The notes under the pieces are model-generated. The model had not been told where the DNA came from, did no database searches, and was given only the letters and a program-made list of their open reading frames with translations. A stretch of DNA of 64,000 nucleotides, taken from assembly GCA_023079485.1 (NCBI GenBank), contig CM041102.1, positions 319,269 through 383,268 of the forward strand. The letters are read 5' to 3'. The translations under genes were made by a program, and so were the position numbers. Source of the DNA: Archilochus colubris (Eukaryota > Chordata > Aves > Apodiformes > Trochilidae). Positions 34,469 to 44,362 of this stretch are shown piece after piece (the stretch's first letter is position 1; every line of letters begins with the position of its first letter).

Positions 34469-34799
34469 TTTCTTCTCCTCTTGTCTCCTCATCGGGCCTT
34501 GCGGTCACATTTTTTCATTAACTATTTTTAATCCACATTTTGCCTCTTCTCCACTCACCCTTTTCTCTTTTCCCTTCTCCAGGCAACAGAACATAAAAAA
34601 AGTCTGCACCACGGCTTGCAGAAAGGAGCAGGGATTGGTGGGAAAGGCAGGAGCTGGCGGCTGGGGCGGCACTAACACGCCGAGGAGGGGTCCTGAGGGC
34701 CCTAAATTTCCTGCTGATGCACAGATAAAGCCGAGGAAATCAGCGACAACGCCTGAGACACCCACCTCTCGCACTGCTGTGGGGCAGTACACGGCAAAG

Positions 34800-36500
34800 C
34801 CATGGGCAGAGCCAGATGCTCTGAGCTCTGCCAGGCAGGCTGCCACGGAGCCACAGAAGACAGACCGACACCAGCACCAGAACCGACCCCGACATCGGCA
34901 CCGGCGTGCCCAGCTCCCCCTGGCCGCCCCGAGGGATCCGCCGGCCGGGGAGCGCAGTGCCAGGCAGGGGTGATGTCGGCAGCTTCTTTGGAGATGCGCT
35001 TGCAGCCACGAGGGCGGCAAGGTCACATACCCAACATGTCCTGGTTAAACAAAGCCATTTACCAACACCGTGTTGACACAGCAGAGCTCGGGACAGAGTC
35101 ACAAAGGGCACTCACCATGGGCCCCTGCAACACCCAGAGAGCTCGGGGAGCTCTGGGGAGGGTGGAAAAATGTCCCCTGCTTCTGCTCCTCGGCAAGAAA
35201 GAAAGCCGCAGGCAGTGATGTGCCCACGGCAGGGAGACCCCGCGGGCAGCAACCCTGCGACGGGCTTCTCCGGGAGATGGTCCCGGTACGTCAGAGCCCG
35301 TCTGGAATCTCTCACACGGGGTTTCCACCAGCCGCGGCAGCAGCCGGGGGTGTCGGGATGACCAAGGGTAGAGCCCCTGCCCAGAGATGTGGGCTGCAGC
35401 GGTTCCGGCGGGCAGCAGGCACAGGCACCGGGACCTCCCGGAGAGGACAGTGCTGGCCGAGGGGCTCAGCGCCGCTGGGACCGTCGCCGAGCACCGGGGA
35501 GGCTCCGGGAGCTGATGCTCCGGGCTGCCGGGGCTCAAGCCGCGGCCCCGGGGATGCGCTGCCGTGACCCAGGTCCGCAACCGCGCGGCACTGCTCCGGG
35601 GGGGAGCCCCGAGGCGGTGGTGACGGGGGCTCCCCCTACTCCCTCCCACCTCTTCCCTGTACCTGTTGGGGCTGGACTCGCGACGGCTCCCGGGCGCATC
35701 TCGGTGCTGGCGGGGACCGGCACCGGCGCGTTCGGCCGCTCCGGCGAAAAGTTTTGCCAAAGCGGCGGCGGCGGCGGCTGTAGCGGCACGGGGGGAGGGA
35801 CCGGCAAGGGGGGAGGGACCGCGGGCGAGAAGCGGCGTCCCGCAGCCCCACTCCTCCCGCCGGCACTGGGCAGGCGTCGTCCAGTGCCCCCCGCCCAGCT
35901 CTGTGCCGCCGGCACTGGGTGCTCCGCGCTGCGCCCCGGTCCCGCATCACCGGCGGCCGCGCCCGGGAGCCGCGGGAGCGCCGGCACTTGTCCCCACCCT
36001 GCTCCCGGGCACCGGCTCGTCTCGCCCGGGGGGCAGCTGGACCGCCCTGGCTCCCGAGGGAGCGGGCCGGGGGTGTCCGCGGCTCAGGAGGGGGCGGTGC
36101 AGTGCTCTCCCGCGGTCCTTAGGGTTTTCCCGGCACTGTTCCCCCACCCGCCCAGCCCCCGGCCCGGTCCCGCCCGTGCGCGCATTCGGGCTCGCCCCTC
36201 GTGGGGCCGGCAGCAGACTCCGCTGCGCAGCTGGGAGCGGCCTCCATCCCCCCGTTCCGTCCGCCGCCGGCGGGGACGGGTCGGTATTCTCTGCGCTCCG
36301 TCCTGCTGCAGCACCAGGTAAACACACCCCGGCGCGGCAGCGATGGCCCAGGGCACACCCGAGTGCTCCCGGAGGGTCCCAGTCCGCAGGGATGCCGGCA
36401 GCCGCCCCCCGCCCTGCCCCGATCCTGGAGGGCAAGCGTATTTACCCACAGCCGTGGTGCCAGGCGGGCAGTGGCACTCGAAAACACTCCATGTCCTCCC
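34800..36500. promoter_or_regulatory. Unassigned CpG island
   Basis: A CpG- and GC-rich block lies far from any recognised first exon: about 5 kb upstream of the GCGR ATG and 2 kb beyond the SLC25A10 3' end. Long stop-free frames on both strands are explained by base composition. Candidate splice donors exist on each strand: AACAG followed by GTACAG on the minus strand near 35.66 kb, and CACCAG followed by GTAAAC on the plus strand near 36.32 kb. The minus-strand one could be a GCGR leader exon. Confidence 0.45.
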
Positions 36501-37639
36501 ACCTGCGGCCCGGACAGCCCAGCCCGGGGCTCCTCGGAGCACCCCGGCCCGTGTCCCCGCGGACTCCCGCTCTGCTCGGCCGTCCGCGTGCTAGCAGCCC
36601 CCAGGGCACACAGCGGGACTTGGGGGTGCCCGGCCACTGCTGGGTGGATGGGACCCACGGCTGCCCTCCTGGAGCCACTTCCCCACCCCTCTGGGCCGGA
36701 GGGGGGGAGCAGAGGAGAGGGAAACCAGCAGCCTCCAGCCCAGCCCACTGCGGGCAGGGCATGACTGGCAGGACCCCCCGAGGCAGCAGGGCCTGGGGCT
36801 CAGCGGGCAGGGGGCAGGAGGGGACGGGGGGCACAGAGCACAAACACGGCTGGCACCGGCTGTTGGCAGTCCGAGGCCACTCTTTCCGATGCTCAGAGAT
36901 AAGAAGCGCTCCCGCACCGCTGGACGCTGCGTGCTCTAGGCTGTGTCTGGCACACGCTGTCCTGCAGCGTGGCTCAGCTGCTGTCGGGATGTAGGAAGAG
37001 GGTGCATAGGACCACAGCTTGGATGGAACATCCCTGTCCCCGGCCGGCACAGGCTCTGTGCAGCTGGAGGGTGGTGGCTGAGGCAGTGCCCTGCAGCACC
37101 AAGGCTCTCCTCCTCCGTGCTGGCCTCTCCCATGGGTGCAGAGCTGCACTCACCAGCCCTGGGAACACTGTGAGGTGAGCACGGGCCACCTGCAGCCCCT
37201 CAGGACGGTTGGGCTGATCTTGTCTACACTCACCTGCCCATGGCCCTTAGCCAGGCCAGGCTCAGGGACAAAGCAGCCATGTCAGCCAGCATCATTAGAC
37301 TTGATTAAGGTGATGAGCTTTCACTTCTCTTCAGTGCCAGGCTGGCTCTGTTCTGCCTGCCAGAGCCCAATTAGTGTCACAGCCAGGGGTGGGCAATGCC
37401 CTTGGTGGGGACCTGGCACAGCTCAGAGGAGGGCTGGCCCAGGGACTCTGGCCTGCAGCTCCCTGCTGGGGGGCCAGGAGGCTCTGGGCACAGATGGGTG
37501 GAAGCCCCCCCTGCTTGATGCAGTGCCCAGGGGAGCCCAGCCTGCCTCTCCTCCGGGGGAGCTCAACTCTAAGCAGAGCCCCCCTGCACAGCATCCCCCA
37601 CCCCCCAGCAGGATCCCGGGCCCTGTGTTGGTTCTACTC

Positions 37640-37645
37640 TTTATT
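37640..37645 (-). terminator. SLC25A10 poly(A) signal (AATAAA on -)
   Basis: TTTATT on the + strand lies about 980 bases beyond the stop codon. The sequence between, 37646-38622, is read as the 3' UTR. Confidence 0.75.
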
Positions 37646-38622
37646 ATTATATATTAAAGTCACAGATATTCCAGTTCTTCGACCCATCGGTCCAACACGC
37701 CCAGGGGCACACACGGCAGCAGGGCTGCTGCCCGCAGCCCCCAGTGCAGGTGAGGGGGTGCAGCCATGGAGGGGTGCTGGACAGACACCTCCACCCCAGG
37801 CTGGGGCTGGCAGAGAGAGCATGAGTGCCGTGGGCAAGGGCAGATGAGAAGCGCTCCAGCTGTGCTGGGGCAGGGGGCTAAGAGGCTGCCTCTCACTCAC
37901 GGGGTGCTGTCAGTCATCATTGGTATGAGGCACAATCCCTGAAGAGCCCAGTGGCCATCAGGCACTGGGGAGTTTTGGCCAAGCAGAAAGAAGCAGGAGG
38001 TGTCTGGGGAGGGTGGGAAACAGAGTGGGGAGGCCAGGCTGCCCTGCAGCATCAGAAGAGAGCCCAGGCCCAGAGGCACAGAAGGATGACAGGGCCTGGC
38101 TGTGCTCAGCCTGTGCCTCCCCTTGCTGTTTGCAGCAGAGGCTGGGGGTGAGCCAGCCCCAGCCCCACTGCCCCAGCACTGACCCCCCCACCAGTGTGGT
38201 GACTGCCCCCACCCACCCACCCACCCCGGGCTCTGCACCAGGCATGGAGCCCAAGAGCCGGGTCCCCCATGCCCCCAGGGCAGTGCAGTCCTGCTCCCAG
38301 AGGCACAGGAGGGAGGGAAAGGCAGAACATGTGGCCACTGGGGCAGCATGAAAAAAACATACAGCAAGAAAAACCCAAAACCAAGAGTGCAGAGGGGGAA
38401 AGAGGCTCAAGAATATCCCAGAGGTAATGGAGGTGCTGAGAATGGGGGTGGGAGAGGAAAGGGCAGTCTGGGAGTGGCTGCCACAGGCACTGGCAAGGCA
38501 CAGGAGCAGGGACAAGGGGCAGGGGAACAGTGCTGGCCCCAGGGATCAGAGAGAGGCTCTGGGATCCCAGCAGTGACCCGTGTGCTCACCCCTGGGGTGA
38601 GGCAAGGTCCCATTCCTCCTAC

Positions 38623-41600
38623 TCAGGTGATCACTTTGATCCCAAAATATTTGCGCAGCTGTTCCAGAAAGACAAAGGTGAGGACGGTGTGAGGAATGAG
38701 CCTGATGGCAGCAGGAACAAAGCCCTAGAAGGGGACAGCAAGAATGGGAAGACTCAGCATATGCTGGCCCTGGGCTTCCCCTTTGGGGCCAAGGGTGCCC
38801 AGCAGCCTGGCCCACAGGAGCAGCACACGGGGCCTGGCTGGAGCCAGGGAGGGTTCTGCCCCAGAACCAGACCTTAACTCTGCTTCCAGCCCACCCCACC
38901 CACCCCCAGGTACCTTGTAGAAGGCGAAGGGGCCAAGCTTGGCAGTTTCAATGGCACAGTGGGCAACACCCTTGAGTGAGAGGGGGAGAGATGAGGCGGT
39001 GCTGGGGGACAGAGGGGACAGGAGTGGCAGCAGAGGTGGGCAGGATGGGCCACTCACCCGGTACTCGCCCTGAGAGTTCATGATGCGGGTCTTGAGTACG
39101 TCCAGGGGCTGGCACAGAAATGTGGCACATCCACCCTGGGAGAGGCAGGAGGGGGTCAGCGGTGTTGGCTCACCAAGGAGACCTGGGTGCCCACACTTCC
39201 CATGGTCACCAGAGAGACCGAGAGCCCTGCCAGGGCCTGACCCCAGGCTGGGAGCCCCACAGGAGCCTCAGTGCCCGGCTCTGTTCACCAGAGCCCTGAG
39301 AGGCAGCTCCAGCATCCCAGCATGGGGTCTGGAGCCTGGTCGCAGGCTGCCTCCCCCCAGCCAGCCCTGCTCACAGCGATGAAGCTGGCCAGGAAGTGGG
39401 TGAAGATGTTGTCTGATAGAAACCCAGTCGTGAGAACGAGCTGCTTGGCCTGGTCATAACAGGAGAGCTGTGGAGACACAGCCTATTAGTGACACATCCT
39501 TCTCTTTGCCACAGCAGGGACAACCCCTGTCCCTGCTGCCCAGCAGAGCTGTCTTACCTGCCCAACGGTAACAAGGGCCCCTCGGCTGGATGCCATTGTA
39601 GCTCCTGAGAAGAGTTTCTTCAAGCCCTCTGTGGACACATTGGGATCAGCAATGTCCTGGGACATTACTCACCCCAGCTTCCCCTGGGAGCCGCTTCCCT
39701 GCCTGGGCTGTGTCCCAAACTCCTCATAGAGCAGCGAAGGGCTGCAGGAGAGGAGAGCCCTTCAGAACAGCCCTACCTGCCCCCACTGCCCTCCATCCCC
39801 CTTCCCACCTGCTCTCTATCCAGGTCTCTGGTTTCCACTGGGGTGTTGGCAGGCTGCCAGGCCCTGCCTGGCTCCAGACCCAGATGGATGCTGCCGAGGT
39901 GCCGGGTCATGCTCGAACCGCGGCTGTACTGGCCCCATGTCCACCCTTCCATCCCCCTTCCCGGTCCCAGCTGGGTGAGCATCCGGAGCAGCTCTGGACA
40001 GAGCCCCCCGGGTCCCCCCCTGCCACGCCGTCCCGGTGTCAGCCAGGACACCCTTTGCGGGCTCACCCTACCCGGGCTGGCTCGGCCTCACCTTCCCGTA
40101 GGACACGGTACATGCCGTCCAGAGCATGGGAATAGCTGGAAGAAGAGAGAGGGAAAGGCGTCAGAGTCCGGCAGCCCCGGGCGGGCAGTTGCAGCTCCGG
40201 GGGCTGCGGACCCGGACCCCGTCCCTGTCCCGACGCCCCCGAGCGCGGGGCGGCCGCCGGTGCGGTGCTGCCCCCACGCGGCCACGAGAACACCCGGGCC
40301 CAGCAGCTTCGGTCCCCCCCGACCTTCTGACCCTCTCCCCCGGCAGTCCCGGACCCCTTGCAACCCCCCTCTCCATTGCTCCAGTCCCTCCCCTGAGCCC
40401 CGATCCTTCTCGATCCCCCAACCCTCTGCCCTGTTGCCCCCGGCAGTTCCAGCACCCCCCTCCACACTGCCCTGGCCCCCAGGAGCCCTGACCCCCCACT
40501 CACTTGCGCCGCAGAGAGGGCGGCTGCTTCACATCATTTTGCATCCTGGAAGGCAGAGCAGAACGAGGTGAGGTGAGGGCTGCTGCGTGCTGTCCCCCCC
40601 AGCACTGAGGACATTCCAGTCCCTGCTCAGTGCAGTGGCCCAGCAGATTGTTTGCAAAGGGACAGAAGCTTCCCCCAGAGCCACATCCCGAGGGTTACAC
40701 AGAGCCCATGGCACAGGGACATGGGCACAACTGACCTGACATTCACCATGTCTGCTGGGGTCCCCACAAACCCACCAGTGAAACCTGCGGCCAAGGATAA
40801 GCTGGTCATGGGTCTTCTCAGCCCGAGGGAGCTGGGGCAGAGGGACCCTCACTCACCTCCCACTGCACCCAGCAGCACTTTCTGGTAGAAGGGGGGAGGC
40901 CCCTGGCTGCCCTGCCCTAGGCGGTCCCTGGCAGTCTCATAGATAGCAAAGCGAGTCAAGGAGTATGTCATCTGGAGGAGAGGGAGGATGAGCTGCTGCC
41001 TCCCACCCCTGGTGCAGCGCAGGCTATCAGCTCCAGCCTGCTGCCAGGGGGGAGGGCAGCACCGTGGTGGCCAGAGGGGACAGTGGCACTCACCTGCCGG
41101 CACAGCGAGGCGCTGAGCCCGTTGTAGAGAGCCAGGAAGCCATCAGTGCGGATCACACGCATTGCCATCCCCATCATCCGCATCTTCACCTCCTGCTGTG
41201 TCTGGAGGTGGACCTGGGGCAGAGCCAGGCAGTGTCAGCCCTGCACTTGGCTAGCAGGAACAGACAGCACCAGGATGGCCACCAAGTGCTCCTCAGGTAA
41301 TTCATTAGTGCTGCACAAACAGCTCCAGGCTCTCCACACCTCAGCAGGACTTAGGAACTGGCCTGGGCCAACAACAAGGGCTGGAGGATGGCAGGAGAAA
41401 GGGGGGCTGTGGAAGCATCTGCCCAGCTTGGTGGCCTCATCCCCCAAGATGAAGTGGTAGCATCAGTTCCTCCAAGGCAGGCTCTAGGCCACCTGGGAGT
41501 GGGAGGACCCAGAGGCACATGAGCAAGCAGGACCACGGGAGGACAGTGAATTTGTGACCTCCTGCTGCCCTATGGCTTCCCCATGTGAAGGAACAACTTC

Positions 41601-43847
41601 CCATTCTGCTCGGCCACAGGAATCGTTGATGCAGGAAGACAATCTCCGATCCTGGCTCAGCAGATCAGAGCCACTCCCTGACACGGCATGGTCTGGGTGC
41701 TGTGCTCCCCTCCCCACCACAGCCACCAGAGCTTCTCACCACCATCACCACCTCCACCAAGGGAAGCAGCAGCAGGACTTTGGGGCTGGCTGGGATGAAG
41801 GAGCCACATCAGCTGCTGCCAGAGCATGATCTGAGCAAACCCGCTCAGCCCTGAGCTGTGAACATCACATGTGAGTCAAAGGACCCGGAAGGTAAAATTA
41901 AGGAGCAAAGGGCCACTGGCGGGGGACCAGGCCTGGCTCCTGTTACAGATGTCCCAGCGTGGCAGGGCTGTGGGACATGCAGCAGGATGCTGGGAACAGG
42001 TCCTGTGTGCTGTGCGGGGGCAGCAGGGTTGCAGGAAGGGACTTGCCTTCCCCTCACAGGTGAACTTTGATCTCAGGGAGCAGAGCTGTGGTGTGTCAGG
42101 GAGCCGGGTGAGCGGTGGTCGGGCAGCCCTGGGCAGAGGTGCTGGGCAGGCAGAACCATGTCCCAGGGCCACAGGGGAGACAGGCAGACAGGGGAGGAGC
42201 TGGGCAGCCTTGTGGTCACCACCACAGGCAGCAACCCCGTGCATGGTCAGTGCCAGCTCTAGGGCTCCAGCAGAGCTGGAAGCACCCCCTGGCCAGGCTG
42301 GCTGGTGCCTCCCACTGGGGACAAGGTCCAGAGGTGCAGCAAAGCACCCTTGGCCCCCTGCCCTGCCAGACCCTGAGGCCCTTCATGCTTCCCCATGCCT
42401 GGCACCAGCCCCCACTGCGGGGGAGCTCTGGGCCAAAGGCAGAGCCGCGTGTTCAATATCCAGGTGTCACCCCCTGGCAGAACCAGCTGGCAGGCCTGGG
42501 CTGCCCACAGCCACTGGGCATGCAGGGGCTGTTCGTGGGGGCACAGCCCAAGTGTTACACACATCAGCCTGGCCCAGGGACAGAGGCAAACCTGAAGGAG
42601 TGTGCCAGACTAATTCCTCTCAGCTCCTTGCCAGGGCATCCTACGCGAGCTCCCCCCGGGGCTGACATCCACCTCTGCTGGGCGGATGCGGGCAGAGAAC
42701 GAGCACCAGGGACAGGCGTCCCCCTGCCTGTGCTGGCAGTTTCCCGGTGAGGTGGGAAGGGGCTGCATGTCCCCCCTTGTCTCCTCCCCCGGCTCGGCAG
42801 CCCTGTCCCAGGATGACAGCCCCTCTCCCCCCCCCAGCAGCCCGCCCGGTGCCAGGCTTGGCCGCGGTGCAGGACTCTGGCACCCGCCCCGTCCGTGGGT
42901 GCTGGCAGCGGGGGCAGCGCGCGGCGCTCTTTGTGCGGGTGCGGGGATGGCAGCCCGGCCGCGGCGCCTAGGTGACATCTTGGCCCGAGGACATGGGGCC
43001 CAGTGGGCCAGCGTCCAACACCAGAGCCACCTCCACGCCTCACGCAGGCGCCTAGGCAGGGCTGGCCGGGGTGTCCTCCACGGTCCCCGCACCCCACAGA
43101 CCCCACGGTTAGTACTCCAGGCCCTCGGCCCCCCAGCCCCGTATTTGTCCCCTCAGATACTTGCACCTGCCTCTGGGCCGGAAACATGTCCCCTCAGCCC
43201 TGTCCTCACCTCCCCCCGCCCCTGTCCCCTTACCACCGTGCCCCTGTCCCTTCAGAACCGGCCCCACAGCTGCTCCCGCCCCCTTACAAGCCCCTCCACC
43301 CGTGCACACCCGGTCCCTGCTACCCCTTAGACCTGACGCTCTCCCGTCCCCCCGAAGCTGCACCCCGTCCCCCCAGAGCCGTTCCCCGGTCCCGCAGAGC
43401 ATGTCCAAACCCCCAGTGGGTCCCTCCGCCACCCCCAAGTCGGCTCTAGGTCCTTCGGGGCCGCTACCCGCCCTCCCCCAGCCGGTTCCCGGCCCCAAAC
43501 TCTCCCAGCCGGTTCACGGTCCCGTCTCTCCCCCTCCTCACCCCCAGCCGGTTATCGGTTTCCCCCAGCCGGTCTACATTCCCACCCCCCCCCCCCAAGG
43601 CGGTCCTTCCGTTCCCCCACCCGGTCCCGGACCCCCCACCCGGTTCCAGTCACCCCCCCCGGCCGGGCCAATCCCCCTGAAGCGGGTTCCCGGTCCCCCT
43701 CCCCTCGCCGCTCTCCACCCCTTTTCCTCCTCGGTTCGGTTCTTGCCCCTCACTCACCTTCAGCAGGTCCAGCGGGTGGGTGCAGCAGGCAGCCCCGCAG
43801 GACGCGAGGCCGCCGAAGTACCAGCGCGACACACGCTGCTCCGCCAT
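38623..43847 (-). CDS. SLC25A10: SLC25A10, mitochondrial dicarboxylate carrier
   Basis: This inner-membrane carrier exchanges malate, succinate and other dicarboxylates for phosphate, sulfate or thiosulfate. Coding exons 5' to 3' are 43758-43847, 41094-41213, 40857-40971, 40736-40784, 40504-40545, 40092-40135, 39558-39628, 39375-39467, 39058-39135, 38914-38970 and 38623-38724. They join to 286 residues against 287 in human. The three mitochondrial-carrier repeats each carry the Px[DE]xx signature: PLDLLK at 25-30, PADMVNVR at 118-125 (a variant, as in mammals) and PLDVLK at 218-223. Other conserved blocks are YFGGLASCGAACCTHP, LYNGLSASLCRQMTYSLTRF and LSCYDQAKQLVLTTGFLSDN. The C-terminus is FGIKVIT. 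Intron 1 is 2.5 kb and contains a C-rich CCGGTT array. MRPL12, another nuclear gene for a mitochondrial protein, lies directly upstream in tandem. Confidence 0.97.
43480..43700. repeat. C-rich degenerate CCGGTT array in SLC25A10 intron 1
   Basis: The core CCGGT(T/C) recurs at about 43482, 43509, 43548, 43569, 43621, 43640 and 43690, embedded in C-runs. The array is irregular, with spacings of roughly 16 to 50 bases, and is strongly G-rich on the transcribed strand. Confidence 0.65.
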
Positions 43848-43960
43848 CGGCGCAGCACTGCGCGGGGACACGCCCCTCGCGATAGGCCACGCCCCTCGCG
43901 ATAGGAGGCCACGCCCCCTCCCACGGGCAGCGTGACCACCGCACAGCCCGCGCGGGGGCA
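43848..43960 (-). promoter_or_regulatory. SLC25A10 core promoter with duplicated TCGCGA box
   Basis: An 18-base element, CACGCCCCTCGCGATAGG, occurs at 43869-43886 and again at 43888-43905, 20-60 bases upstream of the start codon. A third CCACGCCCC follows. Each copy holds a GC-box-like CACGCCCC and a palindromic TCGCGA. The duplication is directly visible; promoter function is inferred from position. Confidence 0.7.
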
Positions 43961-44362
43961 CCGCGACGCGGTCACGGAGGGTGGCGAGATGTCGCGATGA
44001 CCCCAGGAGCACGATACCCACCAGCCTACTGGTAATTAACAGCGACTAATTAACGGCGAGGTCAAACCATCCTCTTAATGCCGAAAACACCCATCTTGAG
44101 GACGGGGCGGGGGCTTATTTAGGCGAGACTAACCGGTGTTTTTTTTGGTTTTTTTTATGGATATTTATGAAGGTAAGGAGTTCATCACGGTGACAGGACC
44201 AGGCAGCAGCCCCGCCAAACCCTACAGCATCCTGAGTGTTCCCACCACACGACCAAGAGGTGTCTGTGTCCTCGGAGACATCCAAAACCCGGCCAGAACC
44301 GGGGCCGGTGACACCGGGAAGGCTGCCGACACGCCAGTCCCTCCGTGGTGGGACTTGGCCAC

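Larger units (their letters stand above)
29988..37620. other. Gene-free interval between GCGR and SLC25A10
   Basis: This 7.6-kb stretch is the largest gap of the window. It contains no exon with recognisable homology. It does hold AT-rich islands near 30.93-31.09, 32.81-32.89 and 37.27-37.39 kb, several MEF2-like sites, a three-copy 13-bp pyrimidine repeat and a CpG island at 34.8-36.5 kb. It may include a 5' noncoding exon and enhancers of GCGR, which in mammals has an untranslated upstream exon. Confidence 0.5.

Noticed and set aside
35389..36994. Long plus-strand open frames in the unassigned CpG island
   Set aside because: Composition explains the lack of stops (Arg/Pro/Ala/Gly-rich), overlapping frames on both strands are equally open, and no homology or consistent exon structure is seen. 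The island itself is kept as a finding.
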